Shown: positions 1 to 5,461 of the stretch, piece by piece
How positions within the stretch are numbered: position 1 is the stretch's first letter
Layout of the letters: every line of letters begins with the position of its first letter
Source: an uncultured Rubrivivax sp.
Lineage (GTDB): Bacteria; Pseudomonadota; Gammaproteobacteria; Burkholderiales; Burkholderiaceae_C
Direction of reading: 5' to 3'
DNA length: 5,461 nucleotides
NCBI GenBank assembly: GCA_937967345.1
Contig: CALBTN010000258.1
Coordinates: 1-5,461 of the forward strand
Notes under the pieces: model-generated
Told to the model about the DNA's origin: nothing
Database searches by the model: none
The model's input: only the letters and a program-made list of their open reading frames with translations
Made by a program: the position numbers and the translations under genes

Positions 1-268
1 GCGCCGGGTTGATCTGCACGACCGTGCCGGCCACCGGCGTCTTCACCGCCATGATGGCCTTGGACAACTCCACCACCGCCACCGTCGAGCCCTGCTGCAG
101 CACGGTGCCCACCCGCTTCGGGCGGCACATGTAGATCTCGCCGGACAGCACGATGCCGAACTCGGTGATGCCCACCGTGGCCGTGCCGTCGTGGCCCAGC
201 CGCGCCCACACCTGGTGCTCGGTCAGGAAGTACAGATCGGGCGGATGGTCAAGCCGCAGCGCAGTCAT
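1..268 (-). CDS. GcvH-like lipoyl-domain protein, partial (C-terminus off the window)
   Basis: The 89 visible residues match the fold of glycine cleavage H protein, a carrier that holds an aminomethyl group on a lipoyl-lysine. From a VGITE motif (residues 32-36) to TPVAG (77-81) it lines up without gaps against my recollection of E. coli GcvH. Lys70, in VELSKA, falls on the lipoylated lysine of the usual ESVKA motif. An upstream EHQVW (17-21) resembles the family's EHEW, with one extra residue. The loop after the lysine (IMAVK) differs from canonical AASDIYA, so this is probably a divergent paralogue rather than the housekeeping gcvH. No gcvT or gcvP is visible beside it. The ATG at 268-266 is the only start possible after the in-frame TGA at 295-293, and no Shine-Dalgarno sequence precedes it. 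It lies 46 bases downstream of the glycosyltransferase on the same strand and could be cotranscribed. Family is seen; lipoylation and role are inferred. It could also be an LbpA-type or other lipoate-binding protein. Confidence 0.8.
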   Translation of the reverse strand, partial: MTALRLDHPPDLYFLTEHQVWARLGHDGTATVGITEFGIVLSGEIYMCRPKRVGTVLQQGSTVAVVELSKAIMAVKTPVAGTVVQINPA

Positions 269-314
269 GAGGCAAGCGAGGACGCCGTGGGTTCAACAAG
301 CGCGGCCGGTGGCT

Positions 315-1277
315 TCAAGCGGCGCGCCCCGCACGCTCGCCGCGCAACGCGCGCCCGGCGCCGCGCCCGGCTGCCGCGCCCAGCCGGGCGGTCTCGCGCA
401 CCAACACCCACGGCTGCGCCAGCCAGCCCGGGGCGGCCGCCACCGAGCGCGCCAGCGCCACCCGGCTGCCGCCAAAGTCGCCGAGCTGCCATTGCGCGGC
501 CAGCGCGCGCAGGTAGTGTTTCGCCGCGTCGCGGCGGGTGCGCCGCTGCGCGCGCTGGCACACGCCGCACCCCCGGTGCAGCAGCGTCGCCTGGGTGGCG
601 GCCAGCTGCCAGAAGTCGTCGGCCAGGCGCTGCAGATCACGCCGCCGCTGCAGCGCCTGGTAGCCCTGGGCATGCACGCGGTAGTCGACCAGCAGTTCGT
701 CGACCACCGCCACCGCGGCGCGGCGCGCCACCGCGAGCCATAGCGCGTGGTCGCCCAGCCCGACCCAGGCGTGCGGCAGGCCGATCGCCGGCAGCAGCGC
801 GCGGCGAAACATGCCGCTCGGCGCGTAGTAGTGGTTGCGCCCGAGCAGCGCATGGAAGACATCGCCCTGCGGCAGCGCGCCTTGCTGCTGGCCGGTGACC
901 TGGCCGTCGCCGTCGATGAAGCGGGCGCGGCAGAACACCGCGCCGATCTCGGGCCGGGCGCCGGCGCGACCGAGCTGCTTGGCGAGTTTGTCCGGCGCCC
1001 AGCGGTCGTCCTGGTCGAGCAGCGCGATCCACTCGCCGCGCGCTTGCAGCATCGCGTGGTTGCGCGCACCGATGCCCATCGTGCGGTCGTTGTCCTGGTG
1101 GATGTAGCGCAGCCGCGCATCGCCAAAGGCCTCGCACACCTGCCGCGTGTGGTCGGTGGAGCCGTCGTCGACGACGATGACCTCGAGGTCGGCCATGGTC
1201 TGCTGCAGCGCGCTGCCCAGCGCCTCGTGCAGGTAGCCGGCCTGGTTGAACGCCGGCACCACGACGCTGACCTTCAT
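315..1277 (-). CDS. Family 2 glycosyltransferase (GT-A fold)
   Basis: This 320-residue cytoplasmic protein should transfer a sugar from a nucleotide donor to a glycan or other acceptor. The GT2 signatures are clear: the first strand VSVVVPAFNQ (residues 3-12), VVDDGSTD (35-42) that binds the nucleotide, and the metal-binding DQDD (88-91) in LLDQDDRW. The acceptor-side segment GLGDHALWL (173-181) and a YRVH motif (199-202) follow. The usual acidic catalytic position reads GD rather than ED, so the base is not certain. The C-terminal ~90 residues are Arg/Ala-rich and probably helical, with a CGVC pair at 237-240; no membrane segments are obvious. The ATG at 1277-1275 overlaps the aminotransferase stop (ATGA) and lacks a good Shine-Dalgarno, which fits translational coupling. 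The acceptor and donor sugar cannot be read from sequence. The coupling suggests it handles the amino sugar made by the two upstream genes, but that is inference. Confidence 0.93.
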   Translation of the reverse strand: MKVSVVVPAFNQAGYLHEALGSALQQTMADLEVIVVDDGSTDHTRQVCEAFGDARLRYIHQDNDRTMGIGARNHAMLQARGEWIALLDQDDRWAPDKLAKQLGRAGARPEIGAVFCRARFIDGDGQVTGQQQGALPQGDVFHALLGRNHYYAPSGMFRRALLPAIGLPHAWVGLGDHALWLAVARRAAVAVVDELLVDYRVHAQGYQALQRRRDLQRLADDFWQLAATQATLLHRGCGVCQRAQRRTRRDAAKHYLRALAAQWQLGDFGGSRVALARSVAAAPGWLAQPWVLVRETARLGAAAGRGAGRALRGERAGRAA

Positions 1278-2500
1278 CGCGCCGCCGGGCTGTCGCGGTC
1301 GAGTGCCGCCAGGCGCTGCCGCAGTGGCGCACCGGCGCGCACCATCAGCGCGATCAGGCCGCACACGCGCTCGATGTCGGCCAGCGTCACCGCGGTGCCG
1401 GTCGGCAGCACCAGCAGCCGTGCGGCCACCGCGTCGGTGTGCGGCAGCCGCGCGGCGGCGCGCGGGTACAGGCTGCGGTACGGCTCCATGCGGTGGCAGC
1501 CCGGCCAGAAGTACTTGCGCGCGATCACGTTTTCTTGCCACAGCGCGCGCACCAGGTCGTCGCGCGTGGCCGCACCCTCGGCCGCGCTGTACTCGCACAC
1601 CACGTACTGGTGGTTGCAGCGCTGGGTTTCGTCGAAGGCCAGCACCTCGATGCCCGGCACCTGCGCCAGCAAGCGGCGGTAGGCGGCGTGGTTGCGCTGG
1701 TTGACGGCCATGAACTCGTCGATCGAGCGCAGCGAGGTCAGCCCCATCGCCGCCGACACTTCGTTCATCTTGCCGTTGGTGCCGATGTGGACCACGTTGT
1801 CGTAGCCGGCGAAGCCGAAGTTGACCATCAGCCGGATCTTGGCCGCCAGCGCGTCGTCGTCGGTGGTGATGGCGCCGCCCTCGAACGAGTTGAAGAACTT
1901 CGTCGCGTGGAAGCTGAACACCTCGGCCCGGCCGAAGCCGCCGATCATGCGGCCGCGGTGCGAGCAGCCCAGCGCGTGCGCGGCGTCGAACATCAGGTGC
2001 AGGCCGTGGCGCCGCGCGATGTCGGTCAGCGCGTCCACCGCGCACGGGCGCCCCCACACATGCACGCCGAGGATGCCGCTGGTGCGGTCGCTGATCAGGC
2101 GTTCGACCTGCACCGGGTCGAGCGCATGGGTGGCCGGGTCGATGTCGCAGAACACCGGGGTGATCTGCTGCCACTGCAGCGCGTGCGCGGTGGCGATGAA
2201 GGTCATCGCCGGCACGATCACCTCGCCGCTCAGCGGCAGCGCGCGGATCGCGATCTCCAGCCCGATGGTGGCGTTGCACACCGCGATCACGTGGCGCACG
2301 CCCAGGTACGACGCCAGCGCGGCTTCGAGCTCGCGCACGCACTCGCCGTTGTTGGTGAACCAGCGCGAGTCGAGGATGCGCGCGACCCGATCGAGAAAGT
2401 AGGCGCGCTCGCCCAGGTTGGGCTGCCCCACGTGCAGCTTGTGGTCGAAGGCGGGAGCCGCGCCGAACACCGCCAGCTCGGCCAGGTCGGTCTTTGTCAT
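1274..2500 (-). CDS. DegT/DnrJ/EryC1/StrS family PLP-dependent sugar aminotransferase (VioA/DesI-like)
   Basis: This 408-residue enzyme should transfer an amino group, usually from glutamate, to a keto-sugar nucleotide. Family landmarks are in order: the N-terminal WFTNNGECVRELE (residues 47-59), NAT (76-78) near the PLP phosphate, FDAAHA (171-176) with Asp172 for the pyridine nitrogen, and FHATK (197-201) with Lys201 as the Schiff-base lysine. These are followed by FEGGAITT (206-213) and KMNEVSAAMG (244-253). Length is slightly above the family norm of about 370-400. The late segment ARKYFWPGCHRMEPYRS (327-343) resembles what I recall of VioA/DesI-type enzymes, which make dTDP-4-amino-4,6-dideoxyglucose; FdtB/QdtB-type 3-aminotransferases differ there. 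That subtype is a recollection, not a computed match. The ATG at 2500-2498 overlaps the acyltransferase stop, and the TGA at 1276-1274 overlaps the glycosyltransferase start. No dehydratase or nucleotidyltransferase for the substrate lies in the window, so it must be made elsewhere. Confidence 0.95.
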   Translation of the reverse strand: MTKTDLAELAVFGAAPAFDHKLHVGQPNLGERAYFLDRVARILDSRWFTNNGECVRELEAALASYLGVRHVIAVCNATIGLEIAIRALPLSGEVIVPAMTFIATAHALQWQQITPVFCDIDPATHALDPVQVERLISDRTSGILGVHVWGRPCAVDALTDIARRHGLHLMFDAAHALGCSHRGRMIGGFGRAEVFSFHATKFFNSFEGGAITTDDDALAAKIRLMVNFGFAGYDNVVHIGTNGKMNEVSAAMGLTSLRSIDEFMAVNQRNHAAYRRLLAQVPGIEVLAFDETQRCNHQYVVCEYSAAEGAATRDDLVRALWQENVIARKYFWPGCHRMEPYRSLYPRAAARLPHTDAVAARLLVLPTGTAVTLADIERVCGLIALMVRAGAPLRQRLAALDRDSPAAR

Positions 2501-3141
2501 GTCTGTGCTTTCGTGATCACCCGCGCCGGATGGCCGTAGGCGACGACCCCGGGCGGGACATCGTGCAACACCAGCGAGCCGGCGCCGATCAGCACGCCGG
2601 CGCCGATGCGCACCCGGTCGCGCACCACCGTGCCGATGCCGATCCAGCTGCGCGGACCGATGCGCACCTGCCCGCCCAGGCAGCTGCGCGGGCACAGGTG
2701 AACCCCGTCGTCGACGAAACCGTCGTGGCACACCACGGCGGCACTGTTGACCAGCACCTGCCGCCCGAGCACGCTGCCGGGCTCGACGATGGCCCCGGCA
2801 GCGACGTAGCAGCCGGGCCCGAGCTGGACATCGTCGGCCACCAGGGCGCCGGCGTCGACGATCGCCGGGCGCGCCCAGCCCTGTGCCGCGAGTGCCTCGT
2901 CCAGCGCCACGCGCGCGGCGTTGTCGCCGAAGGCGATCACCGCGTGCGCCACGCCCCGCTCGCGCAGGCCCGCCAGCGCTTCGCGCCCGCCCAGCACCGC
3001 GGCGCCACAGAAGGCCTCGCCGCGGCGCGCGGGGTTGTGCTCGTCGATGAAACCGGCGATGCGCCACGGCCCGCTGTGCCGCAGGCTGCGCGCGACCACC
3101 TTCGCGTGGCCGCCGGCACCAAACACCACGATGTCCTGCAT
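2497..3141 (-). CDS. Sugar O/N-acyltransferase, PglD/NeuD/VioB family (left-handed beta-helix)
   Basis: This 214-residue protein should acetylate, from acetyl-CoA, the amino group of a nucleotide-linked sugar. The N-terminal domain starts with IVVFGAGGHAKVV (residues 4-16), the Rossmann-like nucleotide-sugar binding motif of the PglD group. FIDE (31-34) and AFGDN (70-74) also fit. From about residue 95 to 195 comes a run of imperfect hexapeptide repeats (for example VQLGPG, VRIGPR, VRIGAG), the left-handed beta-helix that forms trimers. His139 in NSAAVVCHD sits where the catalytic base is expected. It ends in VPPGVVAYGHPARVI, typical of the family. The length matches PglD and VioB. Adjacency to a 4-aminotransferase-like gene suggests an N-acetylated 4-amino-4,6-dideoxy sugar product; an O-acyl or non-acetyl donor remains possible. 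The ATG at 3141-3139 was chosen because AAGG lies five bases upstream; a GTG two codons earlier is an alternative. Confidence 0.92.
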   Translation of the reverse strand: MQDIVVFGAGGHAKVVARSLRHSGPWRIAGFIDEHNPARRGEAFCGAAVLGGREALAGLRERGVAHAVIAFGDNAARVALDEALAAQGWARPAIVDAGALVADDVQLGPGCYVAAGAIVEPGSVLGRQVLVNSAAVVCHDGFVDDGVHLCPRSCLGGQVRIGPRSWIGIGTVVRDRVRIGAGVLIGAGSLVLHDVPPGVVAYGHPARVITKAQT

Positions 3142-3146
3142 GCGCA

Positions 3147-3156
3147 CCTTGCCCTC
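3147..3156 (-). promoter_or_regulatory. Ribosome binding site of the acyltransferase gene
   Basis: Read on the minus strand, this stretch is GAGGGCAAGG. The AAGG lies 5 bases and the GAGGG 10 bases before the ATG at 3141. It is the only convincing Shine-Dalgarno in the four minus-strand genes, consistent with ribosomes loading here and continuing through the overlapping downstream genes. Confidence 0.55.
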
Positions 3157-3203
3157 GAGAAAACGCGGCGCCGGCTGTGGCAAGGCCAGGCCGGCTGCCC
3201 TGT

Positions 3204-3254
3204 GCCCTGCCCAGCTTGCTGTCGTGACCGCGACCTGGATTGTGCTGGCAGGGC
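3204..3254. repeat. Imperfect inverted repeat in the divergent intergenic region
   Basis: The left arm GCCCTGCCCAGC (3204-3215) and right arm GCTGGCAGGGC (3244-3254) are complementary over 11 base pairs, with a single extra C in the left arm and 28 bases between them. Such a dyad could be a regulator-binding site or a leader-RNA stem. In sequence this GC-rich, dyads of this size can also arise by chance. Confidence 0.4.
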
Positions 3255-3330
3255 GCGGCCCGCCTTGCCCGGCCGAACCCGCTGCGGTGGCAGGCTGACT
3301 GCGCGGCTTGCGCTGGGGCGCGCCGGCCTG

Positions 3331-3348
3331 ATCCGTGGCATCCGTGGC
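3331..3348 (+). repeat. Tandem 9-base direct repeat
   Basis: ATCCGTGGC occurs twice back to back (3331-3339 and 3340-3348), about 65 bases before the exported protein gene. It may be a duplicated regulator half-site or a replication-slippage product. Nothing else in the sequence decides between these. Confidence 0.45.
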
Positions 3349-3404
3349 GCCGCGCCGCGCGGTGGCGGCCGCGCCCGGGCGCAGAATGCACGCGTCTGCT
3401 TCAT

Positions 3405-3409
3405 GGAGA
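3405..3409 (+). promoter_or_regulatory. Ribosome binding site of the exported protein gene
   Basis: GGAGA, with GGAG ending six bases before the ATG at 3415, is well placed. This decides the start against the ATG at 3403, which would itself overlap the Shine-Dalgarno and add only four residues ahead of the signal peptide. Confidence 0.7.
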
Positions 3410-3414
3410 TTTCG

Positions 3415-4665
3415 ATGCCGCAAACGCCGTTGCGCTGCCTGTTTGCCCTGGCCGGCATCGCCGCCGCGCTGTGCAGCCAGGCCCAGACCATCAAGCCGCC
3501 GCAGGCGCAGGCCTGGATCGACGTGGCCACCTTCAGCGGCCTGGGGCTGCCGTCCGGCGGCATGGCCGGCGCCAACCCGATGGCGATGATGGGCGCGATG
3601 ATGGGCGGCGGCGCGGCGGCCAACAGCTTCGGCCAGACCCAGTCGGGTGCGGCCGGCCGCTGGGTCGATGTCACCTTGTTCACGCGTGCCAATGCGCAGC
3701 TCGACCAGGCGCAGCAGGAGGTGCCGGCCGGCTTCATGAGCCCGGCGCTGCAGCTGCGCGCGCCCAGCGACGGCCGCGCCGCGCCGCCGGACGACGACAA
3801 GGTGGTCGAGCAGCCCACCGAGCGGCCGCAGGGCCGGCTGCTGCTGTACTGGGGCTGCGGTGCCACGGTGCGTGCGGGCCAGCCCAAGGTGCTGGACATG
3901 GCCAGCGCGTCGGCCGCCGATCTGGCCAGCTTCTTCACCGCGCGCCGTGCCACGCAGCGCGGCGCGCACAGTGCCGGCGGCCGCCCGGTGTGGCCGAACC
4001 CGGCCGATGCGCGCCTGGTGCCGGCGCAGGCCTCGCTGGTGGGCGAACACGGCTTCAGCGGCAACGGCGTGCCGCCGGGATTTCGCTTCCAGATCCCGCC
4101 GGCGCAGGACCTGATGCCGCCGCTGCAGCTGCAAAGCGCCGACGCGGCGGGTGCGACCGAACTGCGCTGGAACTCGATCGCGACCGCGCGCGCGTACTTC
4201 GCGGCCGGCATGGGTGCGCGCGCCGACAACGAGATGGTGATCTGGACCTCGAGCGAGCTGCCCGATTCGGGCATGGGCCTGATCGACTACCAGACCAACC
4301 CGGCGGTTGACCGCTGGCTGCGCGAGAAGGTGCTGCTGGCGCCGACGACCACGCAGTGCACGGTGCCCAAGGGCGTGTTCACTGCCGAGGGTTCGATGCT
4401 GCGCGTGATCGCCTACGGCAACGAGCTGAACCTGGCGCACCCGCCGCGCCCGGCCAATCCCAAGGCCGACTGGGCGCCGGTGTGGGCGCTGAAGCTGCGG
4501 GTGAAGTCGGTGGCTACCGTGATGCCGGGCATGGGCGACATGCCGCAGATGCCGGCGGGCGGCCGCGACGCGGCGCCGTCTGGTCAGCCGGGGCAGGGCG
4601 GCGAGGACAAACCCGGCGACCTGCTGCCCAAGGCGGGCGACCTGCTGAAGGGCATCTTTCGCTGA
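3415..4665 (+). CDS. Exported protein of unknown function with methionine-rich patches
   Basis: I do not recognise this 416-residue protein. Residues 1-23 form a Sec signal peptide: Arg7, a hydrophobic core (about 9-20), and SQA before a likely cleavage after Ala23. Cys20 is preceded by Leu rather than Gly/Ala/Ser, so a lipoprotein is unlikely. The mature part should be periplasmic or secreted. A Gly/Met-rich stretch (49-66, Met50, 56, 58, 59, 62, 63) is followed by an apparently globular region (about 80-365) with RLLLYWGCG (141-149) and an LRWNSIATARAYF segment (250-262) that resembles a beta-sandwich strand pair. The mature protein has only two cysteines, Cys148 and Cys315, which could pair. 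Near the end comes MPGMGDMPQM (370-379), methionine every third residue, then a Gly/Pro/Asp-rich tail with GDLL twice (401-404, 408-411). It stands alone on its strand, divergent from the sugar operon, so no link to it is shown. Met-rich motifs bind copper in some periplasmic proteins, but function is unknown. Confidence 0.88.
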   Translation: MPQTPLRCLFALAGIAAALCSQAQTIKPPQAQAWIDVATFSGLGLPSGGMAGANPMAMMGAMMGGGAAANSFGQTQSGAAGRWVDVTLFTRANAQLDQAQQEVPAGFMSPALQLRAPSDGRAAPPDDDKVVEQPTERPQGRLLLYWGCGATVRAGQPKVLDMASASAADLASFFTARRATQRGAHSAGGRPVWPNPADARLVPAQASLVGEHGFSGNGVPPGFRFQIPPAQDLMPPLQLQSADAAGATELRWNSIATARAYFAAGMGARADNEMVIWTSSELPDSGMGLIDYQTNPAVDRWLREKVLLAPTTTQCTVPKGVFTAEGSMLRVIAYGNELNLAHPPRPANPKADWAPVWALKLRVKSVATVMPGMGDMPQMPAGGRDAAPSGQPGQGGEDKPGDLLPKAGDLLKGIFR

Positions 4666-4699
4666 GTGGCCGCTGGGCCATTGGGGTTGCCCGGTCTGC

Positions 4700-4718
4700 G
4701 TCGCGCGCGACGCGCGAC
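4700..4718. terminator. Perfect short hairpin, possible terminator of the exported protein gene
   Basis: GTCGCGCG (4700-4707) and CGCGCGAC (4711-4718) form a perfect 8-base-pair stem with a three-base loop, 34 bases after the stop at 4665. Only TT follows before GTGG, so there is no U-tract and intrinsic termination is uncertain. It may act with Rho or merely stabilise the 3' end. Confidence 0.35.
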
Positions 4719-4747
4719 TTGTGGCTGCGGCGCGGCGCTGCGCGCTG

Positions 4748-4774
4748 GACGAGCCGGGCGGTGCCCGACTCGTC
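4748..4774 (-). terminator. metK: Likely metK transcription terminator hairpin
   Basis: The arms 4748-4759 and 4763-4774 form a 12-base-pair stem with a three-base loop, starting 15 bases past the metK stop. In minus-strand RNA every position pairs, with one G-U wobble. In plus-strand RNA the same position is a C-A mismatch. This asymmetry favours a role for metK. No U-tract follows, so the terminator is inferred from structure and location. Confidence 0.5.
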
Positions 4775-4789
4775 TGCTGCGCGCTCCCG

Positions 4790-5461
<672 letters not shown>

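Larger units (their letters stand above)
3142..3414. other. Divergent intergenic region, no recognised promoter
   Basis: These 273 bases separate the minus-strand sugar operon from the plus-strand exported protein gene, so promoters for both should lie here. I looked for -35/-10 pairs on both strands and found none I would defend. A CAGAAT at 3382-3387 on the plus strand is -10-like but has no -35 partner at about 17 bases. The stretch holds an imperfect inverted repeat and a short tandem repeat, listed separately. An open minus-strand frame crosses it, but its translation is low-complexity and Ala/Arg/Gln-rich, so I do not call a gene. Confidence 0.6.

Noticed and set aside
293..1126. Alternative minus-strand frame overlapping the glycosyltransferase, possibly indicating a frameshift
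   Set aside because: The GT2 motifs run unbroken in one frame from 1277 to 315. The other frame is Arg/Ala/Ser/Thr-rich and shows no glycosyltransferase motif.
2501..2520. Independent promoter or strong ribosome site for the aminotransferase
   Set aside because: This stretch is the coding end of the acyltransferase and shows no good Shine-Dalgarno; the ATGA overlap explains translation better.
153..2539. Several long plus-strand open frames across 153-743, 191-898, 747-1682 and 1439-2539
   Set aside because: They lie antisense to well-recognised glycosyltransferase and aminotransferase genes. Their translations are Ala/Arg/His/Gln-rich with no family resemblance, as expected from high third-position GC.
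2494..3414. Upstream extension of the exported protein gene to a start near 2494
   Set aside because: The extended frame runs antisense to the acyltransferase. The ATG at 3415 has a good Shine-Dalgarno and begins a clear signal peptide.
3415..3486. Lipoprotein signal at Cys20 of the exported protein
   Set aside because: The residues before the cysteine are Ala-Ala-Leu. Leu at -1 does not fit the lipobox, whereas Ser-Gln-Ala suits signal peptidase I.
3142..4440. N-terminal extension of the acyltransferase frame through the intergenic region and the exported protein gene
   Set aside because: The added residues are low-complexity and partly antisense to a gene with a signal peptide. The PglD-type Rossmann motif begins immediately after the chosen ATG, and total length then matches the family.

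Overview
The window is very GC-rich (by eye about 70%) and reads like a Burkholderiales-type betaproteobacterium. The C-terminal part of MetK, with its GGACPHGGGAFSGKD segment and AYGHFGR tail, and the strong third-position G/C bias point that way. The organism assignment is inference. High GC also produces many long antisense open frames, which I treat as shadows.

Layout. Positions 1-3141 hold four genes, all read on the minus strand. In transcription order they are: a left-handed beta-helix sugar N-acyltransferase of the PglD/NeuD/VioB type (2497-3141), a DegT/DnrJ/EryC1/StrS PLP-dependent sugar aminotransferase (1274-2500), a family 2 glycosyltransferase (315-1277), and, after a 46-base gap, the start of a small lipoyl-domain protein resembling glycine cleavage H protein (1-268, running off the window). 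The first three genes are joined by two ATGA stop/start overlaps, and only the first has a clear Shine-Dalgarno sequence, so they look like one translationally coupled operon. The aminotransferase and acyltransferase together would make a nucleotide-linked acylated amino sugar, probably an N-acetylated 4-amino-4,6-dideoxyhexose. The glycosyltransferase could then transfer it, or another sugar, to a surface glycan or a secondary metabolite. The H-like protein is the odd member.

A 273-base divergent intergenic region (3142-3414) follows. It has an imperfect inverted repeat and a 9-base tandem repeat but no convincing sigma-70 promoter. The plus-strand gene at 3415-4665 encodes a 416-residue exported protein of unknown function. 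It has a Sec signal peptide and two methionine-rich patches, one with methionines at exact three-residue spacing.

The convergent intergenic region 4666-4789 carries two hairpins. One pairs completely only in the minus-strand RNA and is probably the metK terminator. metK itself (S-adenosylmethionine synthase, minus strand, 4790-5461) is ordinary housekeeping and lacks its N-terminal part because it runs off the right edge. No RNA genes, insertion sequences, CRISPR arrays or attachment sites were seen.
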